From: a virus
Reading direction: 5' to 3' (one strand)
Virus record (IMG/VR): IMGVR_UViG_3300044655_001966
Span: 1 to 42,066 of that record
Length of the DNA: 42,066 nucleotides
Under the pieces are notes generated by a model. It worked only from the letters and a program-made list of their open reading frames with translations. It was not told where the DNA came from and made no database searches. Each line of letters starts with the position of its first letter. Positions within the stretch are counted from its first letter, which is position 1. Of the stretch, positions 13,369-21,211 are shown piece by piece. The translations under genes were made by a program, and so were the position numbers.

Positions 13369-15132
13369 TTATGCAAGTTCTACGTCAGTATTGTAACTGG
13401 TAAAACCATTCTCTTTTATCACTTTGAGAATGTTCTCCACACGCCCGGCCAGTTCATCTCTGTGCGAGACCAACCAAATACTCTTGTGACGTTCTCTGCT
13501 CATTTTCTTGAGCAAGGCCAATGCGTTCTCTACACCTTGTGTGTCTAGGCCGTTGTCAATCAACTCGTCAATGAACAACAAATTGATGGGCGAATACAAA
13601 CTTTCCCACACGTCACGGAACGCCCATGACATTGACAGGATCAGTCTGTTGCGTTCGCCACGTGATAAGTTATCAAAGTCCAGTTCACGACCCAGTTCTT
13701 CAATGCTCACAGTCAAATCGTTTTGGAACTTCACAGTATGTGGCAGGCCAATGCGATCCAAGTAATGTGTAAGACGAGCATTCAAGTAACTCAAGTTTTG
13801 GTCAATGATCTTCTTGCGTACAAAACTATCTTTGCTTGTCAAAAGTTTGAGCAAGAAGTCTTGGTGATCTTGAACTCGAGTAAGTTCGTTCAAGGCATCG
13901 TACGATACGACTTGTAAGGCCTGACCTTGCATGTCTGAGATTTGTTCTTCGTAAGGGTCAACTTCTGCAGATCTACTAGTTAAATCTTTGCGTAAGGTTT
14001 CCACAGTATTGCGATGATTCAGTGCTTGTTCTAGCGAATCATAAAACACAGTGGGCGCAGTACCCAACGCACCAATCTGGGTGATAGTATCTTCGTGCCC
14101 CTGACGTTGTGTGTCGTTGGCCAAGAGTTGTAGTGCTGTTTCTTGTACCAGGGCTTGTTTGGCCTGTTTCAATTCATCCTGTTTGTCATCATGTAAATCT
14201 TGTCCACATGAATGACACTTGTGAGCATCCAGAGCCTCAATCTCAGTTTTGAGTTTGTCTAATAACTTGTTTAGTTTGGCATCCTCTGTGTCAATTTGAC
14301 GAATGTAACGTGTGGCATCATCTAGGGCTTTTTTCTTCACATGAAATGCTTCTAGATCTCTATGTGCTTGAACTTCAGCATCAATGTTGATGTGTTCAAG
14401 ATCTGCAATGGCCTGCGCTAGTCGCCCCACATCTTCGTCACGCTTGGCAATCCATAACCGCTGACGTTTACGCAGACTTTCGATCTGTTCTTCAATGCGC
14501 TTGTTGGCTTCCTGCACAGCACGTATGCGGAATTCCTCTGCTTGAATAGCATCTTTGGTTTGTCGGTTGAGTTCTTTGATTGCGTCAGCACGTTCTGATA
14601 GCAAAGTAATACCTAACAACTGCTCAATGATAGTGCGTTGATCGTTGGCCTTCAAACTCAAGAATGGTTCTGTATAAGTGTTCAATGCTAACACATGTTT
14701 GAACATGTCGTGACTCATGTTCATCACACGCTCAATGGCATCTTGTGTTTCGCGGCTGTCGCCTTGAGCTTCATCTTCAGCAGCCTTATGTTCATTGTTG
14801 ATGTAGAAGCGTAGCACATTGGGTTTGCGACCGCGTTCAATTCTGTATTCTTGACTATTGACTGAGAAGTCTAAACTGACCAACATGTTCTTGCCGTTAG
14901 TCTTGTTTACTAGGTTGTCTTTGCGGATGTTACTCAGTGCTTGGCCATACAAGGCATAACTTAGGGCATTGATGATTGTGGTCTTGCCTGTGCCGTTGCG
15001 TGATCCGTCGCCGCCTAGGTCCAAGTTTTCGCCCAGTACCAAAGTCAAGTCGTTGCGGTCAAAGTCGATGCCTTGGGTAGCCGCACCCACACTCATAAAG
15101 TTTTTAACAGTTAAGTTTTTAATTTGGATCAT
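13369..15132 (-). CDS. gp46: Recombination nuclease ATPase subunit gp46 (Rad50/SbcC-like)
   Basis: 587 aa; T4 gp46 is 560. It is the ATPase of the gp46/gp47 complex that resects DNA ends for recombination-dependent replication and host DNA breakdown. Visible features are the N-terminal KNLTVKNFMSVG strand, Walker A GSRNGTGKTTI (~residues 45-55), a Q-loop region, and long coiled coils either side of a zinc hook CHSC (~305-308). Then come the ABC signature LSRGERNRLILSMSW (~490), Walker B NLLFIDELIDNGLD and the switch His in WLVSHRDEL. Its ATG overlaps the gp47 stop by 4 nt, so the subunits are translated together. Confidence 0.95.
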   Translation of the reverse strand: MIQIKNLTVKNFMSVGAATQGIDFDRNDLTLVLGENLDLGGDGSRNGTGKTTIINALSYALYGQALSNIRKDNLVNKTNGKNMLVSLDFSVNSQEYRIERGRKPNVLRFYINNEHKAAEDEAQGDSRETQDAIERVMNMSHDMFKHVLALNTYTEPFLSLKANDQRTIIEQLLGITLLSERADAIKELNRQTKDAIQAEEFRIRAVQEANKRIEEQIESLRKRQRLWIAKRDEDVGRLAQAIADLEHINIDAEVQAHRDLEAFHVKKKALDDATRYIRQIDTEDAKLNKLLDKLKTEIEALDAHKCHSCGQDLHDDKQDELKQAKQALVQETALQLLANDTQRQGHEDTITQIGALGTAPTVFYDSLEQALNHRNTVETLRKDLTSRSAEVDPYEEQISDMQGQALQVVSYDALNELTRVQDHQDFLLKLLTSKDSFVRKKIIDQNLSYLNARLTHYLDRIGLPHTVKFQNDLTVSIEELGRELDFDNLSRGERNRLILSMSWAFRDVWESLYSPINLLFIDELIDNGLDTQGVENALALLKKMSRERHKSIWLVSHRDELAGRVENILKVIKENGFTSYNTDVELA

Positions 15133-16145
15133 AGAGTCTGATAGATCTTCAACAGTAGTTTGTTATCGTAAAATTCTGATTCAATGTTGGTGAGTTGATC
15201 TGTGACAATTTGATCCACACTTTCAAACTTGACTTCACCGGGTGCCATGTCTGTGTCAACTGAACTGTTCTTGTTGGGTATCAGAGCCATCTCTCTCAGC
15301 CCATACTCCTTGATATAAGTTTCTTTGATGAAGTTGGCTTCTTCGTATGAAATTTCAATGTCCAACTGCACACGCACATGCATGTCTTTTGCAAGTAGAG
15401 TGGGTGCATTGTCGATGATACTGGCCAGACCTAATACACGATACCTTGGTTGATCTGGCCAGGCATGAAACTCTGGCTCCTTACCCCACTCTAGTATCAT
15501 CATACCACGCTCATCATCTCCAGCGTCAGCATAGTTGTGCGGAAAGCAATTGCCAATGTAGGTGATGTTCTTCTTGGTCTGACGTTTGTGAAAGTGCCCA
15601 GTAAACACATGCTCAAAGTTGTTGAAGTCTTCTCTGCGAACTTCACCGTGATCCGGCATCTCTACCATGGCATTCATCATGTATCCGGGCAGTTCAAAGT
15701 GCCCAAACATGTACTTGCCCTTTAGTTTGGGTATGCGTCGATGATCGTCGCCCACAAGCCAAGGTGCAATAACCACATCACCACTGCAAAACCAATCGTT
15801 GCAAATTTCCACATTAGGGAGGTGCCGAGCCCACTCAACACTTTGTATATCTCGCTTATCGCGATAGTATAAATCGTGATTGCCAGGAATGAAATACACA
15901 CGTTCAAAATTAGCATTCATGTGCTCCAGCGCCCTGAGGCTGTAGTTTAGGGTAACAATGTTTAGACTGGCACGGTTGTTGTGCCAGTCGCCCAGGAACA
16001 TGCAGGTCTCACAGCCCTCAGTCTTTGCTTTAGCGGTTGCCCACTTGACAAAGTTCATGCAGTCCTCATTGTGCTGAGTACTGTTGCTTTTCAAGCCAAA
16101 GTGAATGTCTGTGAAGACCGCGGCCTTCCGGAATAGGTTAGTCAT
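15129..16145 (-). CDS. gp47: Recombination nuclease subunit gp47 (Mre11/SbcD-like)
   Basis: 338 aa, matching T4 gp47 (339 aa). It is a calcineurin-type metallophosphoesterase that supplies nuclease activity to the gp46/gp47 complex. The metal-binding motifs are in order: FTDIHFG (Asp13, His15), GDWHNN (Asp53, His55), GNHD (Asn89, His90), the mid-protein GHFELPG and the distal TGHFHKRQ. The C-terminal ~90 residues form the capping and gp46-binding part. An AGGTAG ribosome site precedes the ATG, 12 nt after gp55. The order gp55-gp47-gp46 keeps recombination and late transcription control together, as in T4. Confidence 0.95.
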   Translation of the reverse strand: MTNLFRKAAVFTDIHFGLKSNSTQHNEDCMNFVKWATAKAKTEGCETCMFLGDWHNNRASLNIVTLNYSLRALEHMNANFERVYFIPGNHDLYYRDKRDIQSVEWARHLPNVEICNDWFCSGDVVIAPWLVGDDHRRIPKLKGKYMFGHFELPGYMMNAMVEMPDHGEVRREDFNNFEHVFTGHFHKRQTKKNITYIGNCFPHNYADAGDDERGMMILEWGKEPEFHAWPDQPRYRVLGLASIIDNAPTLLAKDMHVRVQLDIEISYEEANFIKETYIKEYGLREMALIPNKNSSVDTDMAPGEVKFESVDQIVTDQLTNIESEFYDNKLLLKIYQTL

Positions 16146-16157
16146 CTACCTATTATA

Positions 16158-17054
16158 CTACTCATCGAGGCTACTTACAACCGGTCCGGACATGGCGGCC
16201 ATTGAATGTTTGCCAGAGTTCTGACGTGTCCATGAAGGATTGAGTCCGTTCATCTCCAAAATATCATCACGGATGTTTTGATTCTTCTTCTCAATATTCA
16301 GGATACGAGTAAAGCTGTTAGTGATAGCGGCAGTATAATACGCAAAAGGGTTCTGCGATTTTGACTCGTCAAATTGCAGTCCGATTTGACTGAGTTGCAG
16401 CAAGGCTTGTCCTCGCATTTCTTCGTTGTATGTGTATCCACGCCAGTTACTCCTTGTAGCATATCTTTCGCATAATTTCATAAACATCAGGGCCAGTTTC
16501 TTAGTCATATCGCCGTGATCCTTGGAGAACTCTCCTGTAGCCAAGTCACCTTTCCAGTGGCTACGGCCAACAATGTATGGTTTCTTTTCATCATCAATGC
16601 GATAGTGCTCAAACGGGGGGAAGTTCACTCGCACATGATTCATGTCCAGCACAGGCACATCCACAATGTCTGCTAGTGGATCTTCTTCTACTGCATCATC
16701 GAGATCCAAAATTTCTTCTAACTTGCGCTTTTTTGCTTCGGCTTTGGTTATTTTTTTGGGTGCCTTGGGTATGTGATCCCAACAACTAATCCGGAACACA
16801 ATTTCTGTATTTGGAATTTTTTTTGGGTCTACAATAGTACCTTCTCGCTTGAGTCGATCTGCTCGGTTGCGTCTTGCTTCGGCAATAGTACGCTGATTGA
16901 TCCGGTCTATTGACGGCAAAATGATATCAAATTGGTGATCCATTGCTCTGTCCTGGAACCAGCAGTAGTTGTTTTTACTGAGGTGAATTTCTTTTAAAAT
17001 GTCTCTGTTGTTGAGATAGTTCACACGAGGTGCAGCTTTGGGTAGTAAAGTCAT
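16158..17054 (-). CDS. gp55: Late-transcription sigma factor gp55
   Basis: 298 aa, longer than T4 gp55 (185 aa). The conserved sigma region 2-like core lies at the C-terminal half: KKLALMFMKLCERYATRSNW, YTYNEEMRGQALLQLSQIGL, then FDESKSQNPFAYYTAAITNS and IEKKNQNIRDD. This is the gp55 pattern that recognises the TATAAATA late box with host core RNA polymerase. The N-terminus has the NNRDILKEIHLSKNNYCWF motif also seen in aquatic phage gp55 proteins, then a Lys- and Asp/Glu-rich insert (~110-150) not in T4. An AGGAG site precedes the ATG and a sigma70-like promoter lies 29-56 nt upstream. Confidence 0.88.
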   Translation of the reverse strand: MTLLPKAAPRVNYLNNRDILKEIHLSKNNYCWFQDRAMDHQFDIILPSIDRINQRTIAEARRNRADRLKREGTIVDPKKIPNTEIVFRISCWDHIPKAPKKITKAEAKKRKLEEILDLDDAVEEDPLADIVDVPVLDMNHVRVNFPPFEHYRIDDEKKPYIVGRSHWKGDLATGEFSKDHGDMTKKLALMFMKLCERYATRSNWRGYTYNEEMRGQALLQLSQIGLQFDESKSQNPFAYYTAAITNSFTRILNIEKKNQNIRDDILEMNGLNPSWTRQNSGKHSMAAMSGPVVSSLDE

Positions 17055-17082
17055 GATTGACTGGGTCTCCTAATATGTACTT

Positions 17083-17110
17083 ATTGTAGCATTTTTACAA
17101 CACTTGTCAA
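17083..17110 (-). promoter_or_regulatory. Sigma70-like promoter for gp55-gp47-gp46
   Basis: On the - strand: -35 TTGACA (17105-17110, perfect consensus), 16-nt spacer, -10 TACAAT (17083-17088, 5 of 6). The start would be near 17076, about 22 nt before the gp55 ATG with AGGAG between. This is the best host-type promoter seen in the window and fits early or middle expression. Confidence 0.7.
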
Positions 17111-17142
17111 CCTCATTGTTAAAATATGCCGTTTTAGAAATG

Positions 17143-17150
17143 GGTAAATA
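17143..17150 (+). promoter_or_regulatory. Candidate late box for the right-hand baseplate operon
   Basis: GGTAAATA followed by ACACA, two mismatches from TATAAATA, 18 nt before the ATG at 17169 with a TAGGA ribosome site between. The spacing equals that of the better boxes at 10072 and 28546, and the same GTAAATAA core precedes portal. Confidence 0.35.
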
Positions 17151-17168
17151 ACACATAGGAATACAAAC

Positions 17169-20100
17169 ATGGCAGGTTACGATCCCAAAAAAGCCGCAGA
17201 ATACAACAAGCTGATACAACAAGGTGTTGCCCCTGAGGCCGCCATTGTACAGGCTGGAATCACCTACGAAGAATCAGGCAACTACGAAATTAACTCAGTT
17301 GGTACACCAGCAACCAACAACGCCTATGGCGAAATGAGTGCCATAAGCATTGGCCAAGGCAAAGTGGCCGGGGTTGATTTTAATCGAGCACCTGCAGATC
17401 CGCCGCCGACTGGGTCTCGTGTGATAAGATCATCCTATACTGAAACCAGTACAGAAACTGTAAGTGGTGGTGGTAGTACCACAATTGTGGCCACACCATC
17501 CCGCCCTACTGCCGCTAGTCAAGCACTGGATACACAAGCACAACAAACCCAGCGAGAAATTGAAGCATTACAACTGGCCAACTCAGGCTTTGGCTCAGGC
17601 TCCCAACTGACTGAACAACAGCAAGCCCTGAACGATGCTAGGATTCTTGCACTACAACAACAGTATAACTCACAACGCGACGCTGCTGAATCGGCCAAAG
17701 CGCCTAGCCCACCATCAATAAACGTAGTACCAAATACCACAACCACAGTTAGTACTGTGACGTATGAGAAAAGTGTTGAAGTTGTTCCAGTTTCCTACAC
17801 TGGTGATCCTGCACAAATAACTCGGTCAATTGAAACTACTAGTACAGTAACGAGAGATACCCCTGTCAGTACACAAAGTGATCCCAGTCAATTCCCTGCA
17901 TATGATGATTATGGCAACCTACAATCTGGGTTTGCCATCAATGAAGAAGATGGACGACCCTACTATCGTGGCGAAGGTCCACCTACACAACAAACAGCCG
18001 GGTTCGATCCCAACTATGATGAATTTGGCGCCTACGATGCGGCAGTTGCTAGACAAGTTGAATCAACATCAGCATCCACAGTCAATGATCCATACTATGG
18101 ATTGTCTCCTACACAATTACAAGACCTCGGCGGAGCAGATCCCACAGATCCTTACATACGTGCCAGATTAGGCATACCACAACTGCCAGGATCTACACTG
18201 TTTGCCACCGGCGGCTTTGGCACAATCAAAACAGGTGTGCCTGCAATTGATTCTGCATTGGGAATCATTGGCAAAATTCCCACACTGTTCTCTAACTTTG
18301 CCAACACCGTGGGTGGACTATTTGGACCCAAGCCCACAGCATCTGCCGCGGCTGCAACCACAGGCATGAGCGTTGCTGGTCTAACCACTCCAACACCAAC
18401 GCCTCCCACAACAGATACCTCAGTCAGTCCACAAAGCGATCCAAGTCAATTCCCTGCCTATGATGATTATGGCAACCTACAATCTGGGTTTGCCATCAAT
18501 GAAGAAGATGGACGACCCTACTATCGTGGCGAAGGACCTCCTACTCAAAATACAGAAGTTAGTAATAATGGTATAAGTGTACAACTGCCTGGTGGCGCAT
18601 TGCAATTTAGTAGTCAAGAACAATTAACTGCCTGGCAAGAAAATCCACAGTCGTTTGCTGTACAGAACGTTGGTGGCGTTAACACTGTGGTACCGTTCGC
18701 TGGCGAGCCTGTGGCCACCGATGCACCTGTCAGTAACACCGGTATCAGTGTACAACTGCCTGGTGGCGCATTGCAATTTAGTAGTCAAGAACAATTAACT
18801 GCCTGGCAAGAAAATCCACAGTCGTTTGCTGTACAGAACGTTGGCGGCGTTAACACTGTGGTCCCGTTTACCGGCGAGACAGGAACCACAGACGCCGCTG
18901 TTAGTTCTCCAACCGACTACGGCACAACCTATGATGAATTTGGAACTGTAGTACCAAAAGGCCCCCCAACTGGCAGCGACACAACAACATTGAATGCTGA
19001 GCAAGCTGATGCGTTCTACAACGGGACTGGCACACCAACTGCCGCACAACAAGCAGCAACCAATGCACAGACAGCAGCTGATGCCGCAGCGTTGTATCCA
19101 GGAACCAACAATACCAACTTAAAAAATATCAATGACGCTTCGGCCGCCATTGCACAAAACGAAGCAGGTATTGCCAATGCACAAGATATCATTGCACAAA
19201 ACAATGCTGAACTGGCAGATCCTGATATTAGTGACGAACGCAGAGCAGAGCTAGAAGCCAACAACGCCGCACAAGAAAACTACATTAGACTGGCAGAAAG
19301 CAACACTGGGGAAAATGAATTAATTATTGAGGCCAACGCTGACTCATTTGCTGCAGGTGGTGGCGAACCTGACAGTGGACAAGGGCCCTTGGAAGTCGCG
19401 GCGCTAGAAGATCCAGGTCTTGACACGCCAGTAGAAGAAGAAGTACTACCAACTGAAGAAAATCTTGAAGTTGACCCTGACATTGATGCAGAATTACAAG
19501 AACCGCCTGGTGCTGATGTTGAATTTGCTGCGCTAGCTGAGCCAGTGGATCCTGATGCTGATCCAGAACTACTGGGAGGACCTGAAGAAGAAGTAGATCC
19601 GTTTACTGAACTGGCCGAGCCAATAGATCCTGATGCTGACCCCGAGTTGCTAGGCGGCCCTGACCCAGAAATTGATCCATTCACTGAATTGGCTGAACCA
19701 GTTGACCCTGATGCTGATCCTGAATTAGTACAACTAGGCGGCCCTGAAGATGAAGAAGTTACAGAATTGGCAGAACCAGTTGACCCTGATGCTGATCCTG
19801 AACTGTTGGGTGGGCCCGACGATGAAGTTGATCCTTTTGCACCCCTGGAAGAGCCACCAGATGTTGATGCTGAAGAATCACCTGAACTGTTGGGTGGCCC
19901 TGGCGATGAAGAGCCAGACGAACCTGAACTGTTAGGCGGCCCTGAAGATGTTGACACCAACGAGGACGAAGGTCTTAGAACCCCAGACGGTCAAGAAGAA
20001 GCTGGTGGAGCGGCCGACACTGGTCTTCGCGAGCCCACAGATGCAGACGTTGAGCAAGCCAATCAAGAATCTGCTTTTAGAGATCTAGCCCGTCAACAGG

Positions 20101-20909
20101 CCACATTTCAGGCACGCTACAAACAACCAGGCAATGCCGACTGGCGGGTGCGACTGAGTCTTGCGCCTGACGCACAGTACTTGTACAATGAAAAAAGTGG
20201 AGTTGGCATTCTTGCGCCCTTGGCCAAAACAGATGGGGTTATATTTCCTTACACACCCAACATAACCACCACTTACTCAGCCAACTATGAACAGTATGAT
20301 CTTGTTCACTCCAACTATCGTGGTTTGTTTTATAAAAATTCCAGAGTGGGCGACATTCAAATTCGTGGTACATTCACTGCTCAAGACACCACAGAAGCTG
20401 ATTACTTGCTGGCAGTGATACATTTTTTCCGTTCAGCAACCAAAATGTTCTATGGAGCAACAGATCCACAGCGTGGCGTGCCACCTCCTGTGTGTTTGTT
20501 GAATGGCTTTGGGCAATACCAATTCTCAGATCATCCAGTGGTGATATCGTCATTTAATTACACCCTGCCCAATGATGTTGACTACATACGAGCAGGCAGT
20601 CCCAACAATTACGGCATCAACTTGCTGAATCGTCGTGCCGCAGTGGCCAGCAACCCAGGCGGACAAAGTCTAGCAGGATTGAATAGATTGGCCAATGCAT
20701 TGCTGAAAAAAGGTGCACCTGGTCAAGGTGTGCCAGACCCCAGCGCAATTCAGCAAAACGTCAGCAACACCGCTGGCGCAAGTTATGTGCCAACCAAGAT
20801 GGAAATTGATATTACTTTGATACCTGTACAAACACGCACTCAAGTCAGCAAACAGTTCAATCTCAAAGGCTTTGCTAACGGACAACTACTCAAAGGAGGG
20901 TTCTGGTAA
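17169..20909 (+). CDS. gp48/gp54-like tube-cap protein with ~1000-residue repetitive extension
   Basis: 1246 aa. Only the last ~260 residues look like a T4 baseplate tube protein (gp48/gp54, ~320-360 aa in T4): TRP-rich start NADWRVRLSLAPDAQYLYN, then YDLVHSNYRGLFYKNSRVGD, TTEADYLLAVIHFFRSATKM, FYGATDPQRGVPPPVCLLNG and SSFNYTLPNDVDYIRAG. That family caps the baseplate and nucleates the tail tube. The first ~980 residues are low-complexity Thr/Ser/Pro/Ala/Gln-rich sequence with two kinds of near-identical duplications (residues ~233-274/419-460 and ~468-513/525-570) and an acidic 26-residue repeat array (~789-930). The helical segment ~650-730 is also repetitive. The frame stays open throughout, so the extension is real coding sequence. 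Confidence 0.75.
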   Translation: MAGYDPKKAAEYNKLIQQGVAPEAAIVQAGITYEESGNYEINSVGTPATNNAYGEMSAISIGQGKVAGVDFNRAPADPPPTGSRVIRSSYTETSTETVSGGGSTTIVATPSRPTAASQALDTQAQQTQREIEALQLANSGFGSGSQLTEQQQALNDARILALQQQYNSQRDAAESAKAPSPPSINVVPNTTTTVSTVTYEKSVEVVPVSYTGDPAQITRSIETTSTVTRDTPVSTQSDPSQFPAYDDYGNLQSGFAINEEDGRPYYRGEGPPTQQTAGFDPNYDEFGAYDAAVARQVESTSASTVNDPYYGLSPTQLQDLGGADPTDPYIRARLGIPQLPGSTLFATGGFGTIKTGVPAIDSALGIIGKIPTLFSNFANTVGGLFGPKPTASAAAATTGMSVAGLTTPTPTPPTTDTSVSPQSDPSQFPAYDDYGNLQSGFAINEEDGRPYYRGEGPPTQNTEVSNNGISVQLPGGALQFSSQEQLTAWQENPQSFAVQNVGGVNTVVPFAGEPVATDAPVSNTGISVQLPGGALQFSSQEQLTAWQENPQSFAVQNVGGVNTVVPFTGETGTTDAAVSSPTDYGTTYDEFGTVVPKGPPTGSDTTTLNAEQADAFYNGTGTPTAAQQAATNAQTAADAAALYPGTNNTNLKNINDASAAIAQNEAGIANAQDIIAQNNAELADPDISDERRAELEANNAAQENYIRLAESNTGENELIIEANADSFAAGGGEPDSGQGPLEVAALEDPGLDTPVEEEVLPTEENLEVDPDIDAELQEPPGADVEFAALAEPVDPDADPELLGGPEEEVDPFTELAEPIDPDADPELLGGPDPEIDPFTELAEPVDPDADPELVQLGGPEDEEVTELAEPVDPDADPELLGGPDDEVDPFAPLEEPPDVDAEESPELLGGPGDEEPDEPELLGGPEDVDTNEDEGLRTPDGQEEAGGAADTGLREPTDADVEQANQESAFRDLARQQATFQARYKQPGNADWRVRLSLAPDAQYLYNEKSGVGILAPLAKTDGVIFPYTPNITTTYSANYEQYDLVHSNYRGLFYKNSRVGDIQIRGTFTAQDTTEADYLLAVIHFFRSATKMFYGATDPQRGVPPPVCLLNGFGQYQFSDHPVVISSFNYTLPNDVDYIRAGSPNNYGINLLNRRAAVASNPGGQSLAGLNRLANALLKKGAPGQGVPDPSAIQQNVSNTAGASYVPTKMEIDITLIPVQTRTQVSKQFNLKGFANGQLLKGGFW
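17867..17990 (+). repeat. Direct repeat A, copy 1
   Basis: 124 bp nearly identical to 18425-18548, with only a few differences, all near the two ends. It encodes SDPSQFPAYDDYGNLQSGFA followed by INEEDGRPYYRGEGPPTQ. Unit offset is 558 bp, a multiple of three. Confidence 0.9.
18425..18548 (+). repeat. Direct repeat A, copy 2
   Basis: Second copy of the 124-bp repeat at 17867-17990. Near-identity at synonymous positions as well as in the protein points to a recent duplication or ongoing gene conversion. Confidence 0.9.
18570..18878 (+). repeat. Direct repeat B, two copies with 171-bp period
   Basis: Copies at 18570-18707 and 18741-18878 (138 bp each) are nearly identical. They encode GISVQLPGGALQFSSQEQLT plus AWQENPQSFAVQNVGGVNTV. 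The 57-residue period and the separating linker suggest a tandem beta-rich module. Confidence 0.9.
19533..19955 (+). repeat. Acidic 26-residue protein repeat array
   Basis: About five full units and a partial one of LAEPVDPDADPELLGGP plus an acidic tail, period ~78 bp. Third-base changes between units show it is older than repeats A and B. Strong Asp/Pro periodicity recalls calcium-binding or extended spacer repeats, which is inference. Confidence 0.85.
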
Positions 20910-21208
20910 TGGCCAATTACGATTCGACCAGTCCATATTTTGAAACTGGATACTCACAATTTTATCTTGATGTCATGGTCAACAGGCCCATCCCCAAAGA
21001 GGATGACGATCAGACTTTTGTAATCAATACCACCTATCAGTATCGACCAGATATGTTGGCCTTTGACCTTTATGACAATGCCACATTGTGGTGGGTGTTT
21101 TATCAGCGCAACCCCAACACCTTGCAAGCACCTCCCTTGGACTTTAAAGAAGGTACGTTGATCTACTTGCCAAAAATTACCACGCTGAAATCAGTATTGG
21201 GGTTCTAA
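20909..21208 (+). CDS. gp53: Baseplate wedge protein gp53 (LysM-like)
   Basis: 99 aa. The central YQYRPDMLAFDLYDNATLWW and following VFYQRNPNTL...GTLIYLPK match the LysM-like fold found in T4 gp53 and in small tail proteins that join wedges around the hub. T4 gp53 is 196 aa, so this is a minimal version; the N-terminal YFETGYSQFYLDVMVNRPIP fits the short leader seen in compact relatives. The ATG overlaps the preceding TAA (TAATG) and has a strong AAGGAGGG site just upstream inside the previous gene. Position between the tube cap and hub proteins supports a wedge role. Confidence 0.75.
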   Translation: MANYDSTSPYFETGYSQFYLDVMVNRPIPKEDDDQTFVINTTYQYRPDMLAFDLYDNATLWWVFYQRNPNTLQAPPLDFKEGTLIYLPKITTLKSVLGF

Positions 21209-21211
21209 CGT

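Noticed and set aside
17867-18878. Repeats as a CRISPR or mobile element
   Set aside because: They are long, in frame and coding, with no spacers, terminal inverted repeats or transposase.
19280-19960. 226-aa Ser/Gly/Pro-rich frame on the - strand
   Set aside because: It is the mirror of the acidic repeat array in the tube-cap gene; its composition follows from the repeats and it has no ribosome site.
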